Part shown: positions 56,746 to 64,000 of the stretch, piece after piece
How positions within the stretch are numbered: position 1 is the first letter of the stretch
Layout: the number at the start of each line of letters is the position of its first letter
The notes under the pieces: generated by a model
Told to the model about the DNA's origin: nothing
Database searches by the model: none
The model's input: only the letters and a program-made list of their open reading frames with translations
Origin: Acetobacter indonesiensis
GTDB lineage: Bacteria > Pseudomonadota > Alphaproteobacteria > Acetobacterales > Acetobacteraceae
Direction: 5' to 3'
DNA: 64,000 bases
Assembly: GCF_000963945.1 (NCBI RefSeq)
Contig: NZ_BAMW01000024.1
Location: 55,479-119,478, forward strand
Program-made: the position numbers and the translations under genes

Positions 56746-59700
56746 ATGCTCGAGTTCATTCGCAGAAATGCCTTCATGCTGCTCGGACTTGTCGCAGCAC
56801 TCTTCATCGGTGGTCTGCTGACGATTCCTGGACTGCCCGTAGAGCCCGTTCCAGACATTTCGCCGCAGCAGGTCATGGTTTCCGTAACGGCGCCGGGTCT
56901 CGCGACGGAAGAGGTCGAACGCCTCATCACCTTCCCACTGGAATCCAGTCTGACGGGTATACCCGGCGTCGTTGATCTGCGTTCCATTTCCCGCACAGGC
57001 GTTTCGGCAGTTTATTTGCAATTTGGCGATTCGACCGACATTGAGATCGATCGTAGCCGTGTAAGCCAACGTCTTCTTCTTGCCAGAGACGCGATCTCGG
57101 TGCCGGGCATTTCCATCGCAATGGGGCCGCTGGCCACTGGCATGGGCGAGATCATGCAGATCCAGATCAAGGGCGACGGCTACTCGCTGATGGATCTCAA
57201 CCGGATCATGACCTGGACTGTCGTGCCGCAACTGCGGCTCGTTCCCGGCGTCGTAGACGTCAACGTCAATGGCGGCGCGGAGGAGACGTTTCAGCTCACT
57301 CTCGATCCATCCCGGATGATTGCGTTCGGGGTCTCGGTTCGCGACATCATGCAGGCGATCGACAGCAACAATGCGTCTGCCGGCGGGGGATGGATCGCAC
57401 ACCAGGACGAGCAACAGGTCATCGTCGCCCGAGCCCGCGTCGGAGGCCTCGCCGCCCTTGGCGCGATCCCCGTCAAGATGGGGCGAGCGGGCCATGTCAT
57501 CCGCGTACGCGACATGGGCGTTGTGGAGACCGGCGCGCGGACGCGGCTCGGCGCCGTGACACGGGATGGTCAGGGAGAAATCGTCAACGGCGTTGTCCTC
57601 ATGCAGAATGGCGCCAGTTCGAACGCGACACTGGCCGCGATCAATGAGGCGCTACCAGGTATTCGGAAGTCGCTGCCAGCAGGCGTGACGCTCGACCCGT
57701 TCTACACCAGAGCAACCCTGACGTCCGAGACGATCGGAACCGTCAAGGAAAACCTGGCTCTGGGTGCGGGACTGGTCGTCGTCGTGCTGGTTCTGGTGCT
57801 CGGAGACTGGCGTGCCGCAATCGTCATCGCTTCGGTCATTCCGGCTGCCCTGGTCTTCGCCATGGCGGGCATGCGCTGGTTTGGCGTCTCGGCCAATCTG
57901 CTCAGTCTGGGCGCAATCGATTTCGGGATGATTGTTGACAGCTCACTGGTTGTCGTGGAGCACCTCCTGGCAACCAGTGACAAGGCAAGTGACCGGCGCA
58001 CATTCAGGGATCTGGCGCGAAGTGCCCTGGCCGTCGTCATTCGACCCGTCAGCTTTGCGATCCTCATCATCATTCTTGTCTATCTGCCAATCCTTACGCT
58101 CGAAGGGATCGAGGGCAAGATGTTCCGCCCCATGGCACAGACCGTCATCATGGCTCTGGTGGCGTCACTTCTCTACTGCATCGTCTGCGTGCCGACAGTG
58201 GCAGCTCTCGTGATGCGCTTCGGCGGTGAGGACCGTGAGACACGTTTCCTGCGTTTCATCCGCCGTTATTACGAACCCGCCCTGGCCTGGAGCGAGCATC
58301 ATGGACGTCTGCTGATCGCAATCACGGCGGGTGCATTCATGATTGCAGTCTTTCTCGCTACCCGTCTGGGAGGCGAATTCGTGCCGCAACTCGATGAAGG
58401 GGCGCTTCTGGTGACATCGATGCGTCTTCCGAGCGCTTCCCTTGACACTGTCGTCCGGGGCGTGACGGAACAGGAACGCATTCTCAAGAGCTTTCCGGAC
58501 GTGGCAACAGTTGTCAGCAACACTGGCACCTCGGCAATCCCGACGGATCCCATGGGAACGGGTGAGACGGATACGTTCATTTTTCTCAAGCCGCGCGGAC
58601 AATGGAAGACGGCCCGTACCGAGGCGGGCATCGTGGAGAAAATGAGCGAAGCCCTGGCTGAACGCCTGCCAGATGCCGACTATTCCTGGACCCAGCCCAT
58701 CCAGATGCGGATGGACGACCTGCTCTCGGGTGTACGCACACAGCTGGCTATTTCGATTTACGGGGATGACCTTGAAACCCTGTCCGGTCTCGCGGACGAG
58801 ACAGTCGCAGCTGTGAACAGCGTGCGAGGTGCCGCCGACGTCACGTCGGCTGGCGAGGGCACGGTTCCCTACATGCATGTCGATGTCGACCGTGATGCGG
58901 CGGCTCGCCTGGGGGTCGCGGTTCCCGACATTCTCCAGACGATAGAAGCCGTGGGTGGCCGCATAGGAACCACAGTGACGCTTGATGAGGCGATCATCCC
59001 GACGCAGGTGCGTTTCGTACATGATGCCGTCCGGTCAGCGGACAGGATCGGCCGCTTGCAGGTTCGCCGTGCTGACGGCAACGGCTGGGTTCTGCTGGGG
59101 GATGTGGCCCACATTTCGATCCTTAATGGGACATCGCGGATCGATCGCGACAGTCTGCGGCGCCGCGTCATCGTTCAGGCCAATGTCCGGGGTCGCGACG
59201 TAGCCAGTTTCGTCTCCGAGGCGCGCAAGGCTGTAACGGACAAGGTGCATCTACCGCCAGGCTACCGTATGGCCTGGTCAGGACAATTCCGTAATCTGGA
59301 ATCCGCGATGCACAGGCTGGGCGTCGTCCTGCCGATCGTGCTCGCGCTGATCTTCGGCCTGCTGGTCGCAGCGCTGTCATCCTTTGGCATGGCTGCGCTG
59401 GTTTTCGTCAATCTGCCTGTTGCTGCGACGGGAGGCATCGTGGCGCTGGTGCTGCGCGGCATGCCGTTCAGCATTGCGGCGGGGATCGGGTTCATTGCCC
59501 TTTTCGGGGTCGCGATTCTGAACGGCGTCGTCCTGATGTCGCAGATTGCGAACTATCGACAGGAAGGTATGGATGCGGCCAAGGCCGCTTTCGAGGCGGC
59601 CCGTGTCAGATTGCGCCCGGTCATTGCGACCGCATCGGTGGCGAGCCTCGGATTTTTCCCGATGGCATTTTCCGGTAGCGCCGGCGCTGAGGTGGAGCGC

Positions 59701-59829
59701 CCGTTGGCGACCGTCGTCATTGGCGGACTCATGTCGTCCACGCTTCTGACGTTGCTCGTGCTTCCGTCGCTCTATGCACTGGCGTTCGGACGAGGCACGC
59801 GCAGGTCCAGCGACGCCGTCCAGTCATGA
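56746..59829 (+). CDS. Heavy-metal RND efflux pump (CzcA/CnrA/NccA type)
   Basis: 1027 residues, proton-driven inner-membrane pump. First helix RRNAFMLLGLVAALFIGGLL, periplasmic SPDISPQQVMVSVTAPGLA-type start (VPDISPQQVMVSV), and TM4 motif AIDFGMIVDSSLVVVEH with Asp392, Asp398 and Glu405, the proton-relay acids conserved in CzcA-like pumps. Fifth- and tenth-helix regions are complete. With an RcnR-type regulator and an NreB-like exporter next door, nickel and cobalt are the likely substrates, zinc or cadmium the alternatives. Confidence 0.95.
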   Translation: MLEFIRRNAFMLLGLVAALFIGGLLTIPGLPVEPVPDISPQQVMVSVTAPGLATEEVERLITFPLESSLTGIPGVVDLRSISRTGVSAVYLQFGDSTDIEIDRSRVSQRLLLARDAISVPGISIAMGPLATGMGEIMQIQIKGDGYSLMDLNRIMTWTVVPQLRLVPGVVDVNVNGGAEETFQLTLDPSRMIAFGVSVRDIMQAIDSNNASAGGGWIAHQDEQQVIVARARVGGLAALGAIPVKMGRAGHVIRVRDMGVVETGARTRLGAVTRDGQGEIVNGVVLMQNGASSNATLAAINEALPGIRKSLPAGVTLDPFYTRATLTSETIGTVKENLALGAGLVVVVLVLVLGDWRAAIVIASVIPAALVFAMAGMRWFGVSANLLSLGAIDFGMIVDSSLVVVEHLLATSDKASDRRTFRDLARSALAVVIRPVSFAILIIILVYLPILTLEGIEGKMFRPMAQTVIMALVASLLYCIVCVPTVAALVMRFGGEDRETRFLRFIRRYYEPALAWSEHHGRLLIAITAGAFMIAVFLATRLGGEFVPQLDEGALLVTSMRLPSASLDTVVRGVTEQERILKSFPDVATVVSNTGTSAIPTDPMGTGETDTFIFLKPRGQWKTARTEAGIVEKMSEALAERLPDADYSWTQPIQMRMDDLLSGVRTQLAISIYGDDLETLSGLADETVAAVNSVRGAADVTSAGEGTVPYMHVDVDRDAAARLGVAVPDILQTIEAVGGRIGTTVTLDEAIIPTQVRFVHDAVRSADRIGRLQVRRADGNGWVLLGDVAHISILNGTSRIDRDSLRRRVIVQANVRGRDVASFVSEARKAVTDKVHLPPGYRMAWSGQFRNLESAMHRLGVVLPIVLALIFGLLVAALSSFGMAALVFVNLPVAATGGIVALVLRGMPFSIAAGIGFIALFGVAILNGVVLMSQIANYRQEGMDAAKAAFEAARVRLRPVIATASVASLGFFPMAFSGSAGAEVERPLATVVIGGLMSSTLLTLLVLPSLYALAFGRGTRRSSDAVQS

Positions 59830-61187
59830 AAATGACTGTTTGCAAAAACAATGCCGAGGAACGAACTCCAATGCTGACTGTCCTGCGCCATCGCACCTAC
59901 AGGCATCTGTTCGGCGCGCAGATCATCGCCCTGGTCGGCACCGGTCTGGCGACCGTTGCCCTTGGCTTGCTGGCGTTCCGCGTCGCAGGACAGAACGCGG
60001 GAGCGGTGCTGGGAACGGCTCTGGCCATCAAGATGCTTGCCTATGTGGGTGTCGCGCCAATCGCCGCCGCGTTCACGGAGCGCCTGCCCAGACGCGCCAT
60101 GCTGGTGTCGCTTGATCTCGTGCGATGCGCCGTAGCACTCTGCCTGCCGTTCGTGAGCGCTGTCTGGGAAATCTATATCCTGATTTTTATCCTGCAATCG
60201 GCTTCCGCTGCTTTCACGCCGAGCTTTCAGGCCACGATCCCCGACATTCTGCCCGACGAGCGCGACTATACCGACGCGCTCTCGCTCTCCCGTGTCGCCT
60301 ACGACATGGAAAGCGTGGTCAGCCCGCTGCTGGCGGCAGCCCTCCTGACAGTTATCCCGTTCAACGTCCTGTTTGTCGGGACAGCCATTGGCTTTCTCTG
60401 CTCTGCGATGCTTGTCGTCTCTGTGGTTCTACCGAGCCCCAAACCGGCGAAGCCCCGTGGCATCTACGAACGTACCACACGCGGCATACGTCTCTATCTT
60501 GCGACACCACGCCTGCGCGGCCTGCTTGCCATCGACCTCGCCGTGGCTGCGGCGGCCTCGATTGTTCTGGTGAACACTGTGGTCTACGTGCAGGCCAGTT
60601 TCGGGTTGGATCAGCGTGCGACGGCACTGGCGCTTGCCTGTTTCGGCGGCGGCTCGATGCTGGCAGCGTTCGGTCTTCCACGCATCCTGGATCGTTTTGC
60701 CGATCGCACTGTCATGCTCGCAGGCGCAAGTGTCCTTGTGGCCGGATCTGCTCTCGCGATTTTCCTGCACTCTTACAGGTGGCTCCTGCCGATCTGGATC
60801 TTGCTCGGCATCGGGTATTCCGCTGCCCAGACACCAACCGGTCGTCTGTTGCGCCGTTCAGCGCATCCGGAAGATCGTCCGGCACTGTTTGCTGCCCAGT
60901 TTGCCCTTTCACACGTCTGCTGGCTTATTGCTTATCCGCTCGCCGGGCGTGTCGGTGCTGCCTATGGTCTGCCTGTCTCGGCCTCATTGCTGAGTCTGAT
61001 GACCCTTAGCGCTGCCATCGGTACCTCACTCGTCTGGCCCGGACATGATCCCGACACTCTGGCACATGACCACGATCTTCTTTCAAAGGATGATCCGCAT
61101 CTCCAGAGTGATGATGGCGGGCAGCACACGCATCCTTATGTAATCGACGACACTCACACAGCGTGGCCTCGTAACCAGAAAAAATAA
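59826..61187 (+). CDS. NreB-like MFS metal exporter with His-rich tail
   Basis: 453 residues, twelve membrane segments, MFS fold (GTGLATVALGLLAFRVAGQN, PTGRLLRRSAHPEDRPALFA). The cytoplasmic C-terminus is His/Asp-rich (GHDPDTLAHDHDLL, then GQHTHPYVIDDTHTAW), as in NreB and NrsD nickel exporters. ATG 59826 overlaps the pump's stop (ATGA); ATG 59871 is an alternative with GAGGA upstream. Last gene of the operon. Confidence 0.9.
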   Translation: MKMTVCKNNAEERTPMLTVLRHRTYRHLFGAQIIALVGTGLATVALGLLAFRVAGQNAGAVLGTALAIKMLAYVGVAPIAAAFTERLPRRAMLVSLDLVRCAVALCLPFVSAVWEIYILIFILQSASAAFTPSFQATIPDILPDERDYTDALSLSRVAYDMESVVSPLLAAALLTVIPFNVLFVGTAIGFLCSAMLVVSVVLPSPKPAKPRGIYERTTRGIRLYLATPRLRGLLAIDLAVAAAASIVLVNTVVYVQASFGLDQRATALALACFGGGSMLAAFGLPRILDRFADRTVMLAGASVLVAGSALAIFLHSYRWLLPIWILLGIGYSAAQTPTGRLLRRSAHPEDRPALFAAQFALSHVCWLIAYPLAGRVGAAYGLPVSASLLSLMTLSAAIGTSLVWPGHDPDTLAHDHDLLSKDDPHLQSDDGGQHTHPYVIDDTHTAWPRNQKK

Positions 61188-61273
61188 AATCGGTATTCTG
61201 CGTTTTTGATCGGAAAGCGGACTTGCGGCAGTCCTCCCAAAGCAGCTGCTTTAATCAGCGTCTACTATACCAC

Positions 61274-61310
61274 TTAGTCAGCGAGCGGCAGGGAGCAGCT
61301 CGCTGACTAA
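61274..61310. repeat. 13-bp inverted repeat after the metal operon
   Basis: TTAGTCAGCGAGC (61274-61286) and GCTCGCTGACTAA (61298-61310) are perfect arms with an 11-nt loop, no T-run. It may end the efflux operon or mark an old insertion edge; it overlaps the former 3' end of the broken antitoxin gene. Confidence 0.6.
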
Positions 61311-61343
61311 CGATGGACGTTTATCTAACATCGCCAGCAAGAC

Positions 61344-61574
61344 CTAAGCTGGCCCGGTTGGCTGACGACGACCATGTTCCCAGTTCAATAGGGTTCCCTT
61401 CGCGACACCGATGCTCTTGGTAAACTGTGCCTGGGACAGTCCCGTTCGGGTTCTGATGGCCGCAACATTCACAGACTGCACACGTACCTTATGGGTAACG
61501 CTGTTTTGTACCTGTGCTTCCGAATATGCGAGAGCCTCATTTAACCCCTGTAGAATGCTATCATAAGTGCTCAT
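61344..61574 (-). pseudogene. HigA/XRE-type antitoxin with premature stop
   Basis: 76 residues: VRVQSVNVAAIRTRTGLSQA then FTKSIGVAKGTLLNWEHGRRQPTGPA, a complete Cro/CI helix-turn-helix. After PTGPA an amber TAG (61344-61346) interrupts what otherwise continues in frame as VLLAMLDKTSIV, the usual family ending (PARVLLxxI). One base change from a sense codon would restore it. Start ATG 61574 overlaps the toxin stop. Confidence 0.75.
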
Positions 61575-61913
61575 GATGGTTCTCCATATTTCGCAATCAG
61601 CGTCTTACTCAAGTCTACCAGAGCAGCCTGTTCGGATCGGGAAAGATTGTCTTTTTCGCTCTGGGCAAAGACAGTCGGTAGCAACAAAGGCATATGTCTC
61701 CCACCAAAGACATCAAGAGTTCTATACCCTCCCCTTTTTTCCGCTACCTTCGCGTGCAAAACGAATCTTTCGCAGGCCGCCCCCTAGCGACACTCCAGAG
61801 TCTGGCATAGCCGCGAGCGTGTTAATCAGAGCCATACGATCGTCGTCTGACATCAGGTCTTTTGCCCGTTTTATGAATTCAGGCAGTTCGACAACGGTTT
61901 GCAACTTTGACAT
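61571..61913 (-). pseudogene. RelE/HigB-type toxin with frameshift
   Basis: First part from ATG 61913: MSKLQTVVELPEFIKRAKDL through GLRKIRFAREGSGKK. In an A6 run at about 61736-61741 the frame shifts; reading with A5 gives the continuous GKRGGYRTLDVFGGRHMPLL, then VFAQSEKDNLSRSEQAALVD to the stop at 61571. That is the full RelE-like toxin of the toxin-first (HigBA/NadTS-like) type. A single-base insertion has inactivated it. Confidence 0.78.
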
Positions 61914-62053
61914 TTTCAGCAAACATTGTGTCAATGACGCATGAATTGGAAGGCTGAAGCTAATAACGGTTGCTTAGCCCGACAGCAGTCCAGCAACTTA
62001 GCTATATACCAAAAATCAGGAGTTTTCTGCCGTAAAATCTACATACGTTTTTT

Positions 62054-62092
62054 CCATTTATCGCAAGTAGGTTGGCACCCGGAAAAAGAAGG
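62054..62092 (+). repeat. 39-bp direct repeat, right copy
   Basis: Same orientation as 53798-53836 with 35 of 39 matches. It lies between the decayed toxin gene and the IS5-family remnant. Could be the end of an insertion sequence or the outer repeat of a former composite element. Confidence 0.75.
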
Positions 62093-62226
62093 TGGAGGGA
62101 TCGAAGAACCGTTTTTTTGAACTCCTGTTTCCTGATTTCAGGGCTATGACGTTTTGATTGATGGTTGTCAGGGTAAATTTTTCTCTGCGTTTTGGCCCGT
62201 GTGGAGATATTACCCGCGCTGAACTG

Positions 62227-62838
62227 CTACGCGGTCGCACTGATCCGCTCCAGGAAGATAAAGCGACGCATATTATAGACGATATTGGCCAGCCCGATCC
62301 TCATGGTGGCTCGCGTTATGCCAACAGTTCGTATGAACAGTCCTGTCTGTGATTTCTGATCGGCAAAGACATGCTCGACACGCGACCGGATAACAGATTT
62401 TCCTGCATTCGATTTCTGGATATATCGTGGCATGGGCTTGAGATGAGGCTTTTTCCTGTGAACCTTCGAGACAAAGCCATGCTTTTCCATGAAGTCCTCA
62501 TTGGCTTTTGAGCGGTAGGCTGTATCTGCCCAGACATCAGACGCCGTATTGCTGCGATCAAGAAGCCCCTCACGTAGTCTGGCGCCATCGCTGGCAGCGG
62601 CATTCGTCGTCTTCCATTTGCGGATCAGCCGAAATTTCCGGTCGATGGAAATATGCGATTTATAGCCAAAGAAAGGGAGAGCGAGATCCGTAGACGGGAT
62701 CGTCCCGTCATCCTGACGCTTTGCTTTCGTGAACTTCAGCGTCCATCGCGCATGACGATCTTTATGGGACAGCTTTGACGGCTTGTCCTGCCAATCCTGT
62801 GGGATCCGTCCTTCCCGCAGATCGGCCTTCTCCTCATT
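62227..62838 (-). pseudogene. IS5-family transposase, 5'-truncated by an IS6 element
   Basis: The minus-strand frame is open from the IS6 border down to 62227. It reads LREGRIPQDWQDKPSKLSHK, ARWTLKFTKAKRQDDGTIPS, FGYKSHISIDRKFRLIRKWK, SDVWADTAYRSKANEDFMEK and IRSRVEHVFADQKSQTGLFI to ERISATA, the C-terminal two thirds of an IS5-group DDE transposase including the D (DVWADTAY) and E (RVEHVFA) catalytic acids. The N-terminal third is missing. Confidence 0.88.
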
Positions 62839-63673
62839 GGCACTGTTGCAAAGTCGGGCAAGAGTTGAAGCGGACCTGATTTTCGGGGTTTTTAGTAAGT
62901 GTAGACCCCGAACTGCCTTTCGATTAGGCGCACTTCTCCCATGATGCCTTTCTGGAACTGGAAGAGCTGAGCCTGCCCTTTTTTCAAGGCGCGCATGACC
63001 TCGAAACCCTTGATTGCCGCGTAAGCGGTTTTCAGCGTTTTGAAACCGCGCACTGGCCTGATCAACTGCTTGAGCTTGCCGTGATCGGCCTCGATCACGT
63101 TGTTCAGGTATTTCACCTGACGATGCTGCATTGTGCCTGGCAGCTTACCGTCCTTTTTTAGCTCTTTGATCGCGATACCATAGGCCGGGGCCTTGTCCGT
63201 GTTGATCGTCTCTGGTTTTTCCCAGTCCTTCAGTCCGCTCACTGCCTTGCCCAGGAAACGTTTGGCAGCCTTGGCGTTCCTGGTCGGTGACAGATAGAAA
63301 TCAATCGTATCGCCCTCCTTATCGACCGCCCGATAGAGATACGTCCATTTCCCTTTGACCTTGATGTAGGTCTCATCAACCCGCCAACTGCGGGAAAAGC
63401 CCGGGCGTTTCCAATACCAGCGTAGGCGTTTTTCCATCTCGGGCGCGTAGCGCTGAACCCAGCGGTAAATGGTGGAGTGATCAACGCTCACGCCACGTTC
63501 AGCAAGCATGGTTTCCAGGTCCCGGTAGCTGATCCCGTAGCGGCAATACCAACGCACCGCCCACAGGATCACCTCACCCCGGAAATGTCGTCCCTTGAAA
63601 TCGCTCATCCGCAGTGCCCCACACCAAAACAGAAAGCGGTTTCAAACAGGGGCACCAACTTTGCAACAGAGCC
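62839..63673. mobile_element. IS6/IS26-family insertion sequence
   Basis: 835 bp with terminal inverted repeats GGCACTGTTGCAAAGT (left, 62839) and GGCTCTGTTGCAAAGT (right, reverse strand, ending 63673), 15 of 16 matching. One transposase gene. The 8 bases outside the ends differ (TCCTCATT versus CCAGATGG), so there is no target duplication; the element probably took part in replicative fusion or an adjacent deletion. Confidence 0.9.
62892..63608 (-). CDS. tnp: IS6-family DDE transposase
   Basis: 238 residues, complete. FKGRHFRGEVILWAVRWYCR, YGISYRDLETMLAERGVSVD and HSTIYRWVQRYAP form the family N-terminus. Catalytic acids: Asp in SWRVDETYIKVKGKW, Asp in ETINTDKAPAYG, Glu in NVIEADHGKLK. Length equals IS26-type transposases (about 234). 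Moves by copy-in cointegration or Tnp-dependent conservative joining. Confidence 0.95.
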   Translation of the reverse strand: MSDFKGRHFRGEVILWAVRWYCRYGISYRDLETMLAERGVSVDHSTIYRWVQRYAPEMEKRLRWYWKRPGFSRSWRVDETYIKVKGKWTYLYRAVDKEGDTIDFYLSPTRNAKAAKRFLGKAVSGLKDWEKPETINTDKAPAYGIAIKELKKDGKLPGTMQHRQVKYLNNVIEADHGKLKQLIRPVRGFKTLKTAYAAIKGFEVMRALKKGQAQLFQFQKGIMGEVRLIERQFGVYTY

Positions 63674-63677
63674 CCAG

Positions 63678-63881
63678 ATGGCAGCACACTCTCCTAATTT
63701 CATAGAAGGGGGGGCTATATGGTCAACTTATCAGTTTTTTTTGTCTAATAAGGGGCAAGCCTTCTGGGATGAGTGGAAGGTGTCAGAAGATGACGGACTT
63801 TACTGGCAAAAATTGAACCATATTTTTGATGAGCATCATGTTGGCTTTGATAAGTCCGGATTTGTTCCGGTAAAATTTTAA
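63678..63881 (+). CDS. Small hypothetical or 5'-truncated gene next to the IS6 element
   Basis: 67 residues from ATG 63678, 4 nt outside the IS end: HSPNFIEGGAIWSTYQFFLS then AFWDEWKVSEDDGLYWQKLN and HHVGFDKSGFVPVKF. No family recognised. Being directly at the IS border, it may be the 3' part of a longer gene whose start was lost. The longer open frame to 63477 is a chimera with IS sequence. Confidence 0.45.
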   Translation: MAAHSPNFIEGGAIWSTYQFFLSNKGQAFWDEWKVSEDDGLYWQKLNHIFDEHHVGFDKSGFVPVKF

Positions 63882-64000
63882 TAACAGCCAATAAGAGTAT
63901 GCTGAGAAATACCAAGTTGCATTGACGCTGAATGGCGCGGAAGTCCCCGGGCCGCGCGTGGATGTATCGGCTGGCTCATTGAGTATTATCAGCCCGCAGA

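Noticed and set aside
54333..61187. Long minus-strand frames under the efflux operon (for example 56635-57495, 58165-59022)
   Set aside because: They mirror the GC-rich codons of the RND pump, with His/Arg/Asp-rich translations typical of antisense shadows.
63477..63881. 134-residue gene at the right end
   Set aside because: Its first two thirds are IS6-element sequence; only the part after 63673 is plasmid DNA.

Overview
The window looks like a large piece of a conjugative plasmid from an alphaproteobacterium, most probably an acetic acid bacterium. That host assignment is an inference from the RepC-type initiator, a GapR/DUF2312 protein, a GcrA-like helix-turn-helix and the general codon use; no rRNA or housekeeping gene fixes it. 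There is no tRNA, rRNA or CRISPR array.

The backbone has five parts. (1) 0.7-3.9 kb holds ssb, small unknown genes and a VapBC toxin-antitoxin pair. (2) 4.0-7.7 kb holds a lytic transglycosylase with a small secreted protein, then a three-gene operon (putative DNA-binding protein, ParA-like ATPase, tail-anchored protein) below a helically phased array of TGCCG repeats. In layout it resembles plasmid StbABC, TraKLM or partition loci. (3) 12.7-17.1 kb holds a MOBF (TrwC/TraI-type) relaxase-helicase and small membrane or secreted proteins. (4) 17.0-46.8 kb holds an almost complete type IV-B (Dot/Icm, IncI-type) secretion system in near-Legionella gene order. On the minus strand icmL-K-E, icmG-C, icmD-J-B, then dotD-dotC-dotB-icmT-(icmS-like)-slt-icmP-x-icmO-DUF1173; on the plus strand an operon ending in dotA; and an icmV-like gene convergent with it. 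(5) 47.4-52.9 kb holds a GapR-like protein, a probable replication origin, repC, a degenerate Fic protein, a DUF1612-like regulator and RelBE.

One 11-bp motif, GTCGCATSATG, recurs at about 18 places. Sixteen of them lie 18-82 nt upstream of first genes of backbone operons (partition, mobilisation, every Dot/Icm operon, gapR, fic), always in the direction of transcription and often below a T-rich tract. I read it as a plasmid-wide operator or promoter element. This regulon-like organisation, and the phased repeat array beside the ParA operon, are the most interesting unexplained structures here.

Two accessory blocks interrupt the backbone. At about 8.07-12.03 kb a GC-rich Tn3-family remnant (deleted tnpA, intact tnpR with res) carries a SnoaL-like protein, a UlaG-like metallo-hydrolase and a TetR regulator; it splits a BRO-N antirepressor-like gene. 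At about 53.8-62.1 kb a metal-efflux cassette (RcnR/CsoR-type regulator, outer-membrane factor, membrane-fusion protein, heavy-metal RND pump, NreB-like MFS exporter) and a decayed toxin-antitoxin pair lie between two 39-bp direct repeats. This is followed by a broken IS5-family transposase abutting an IS6/IS26-family element.
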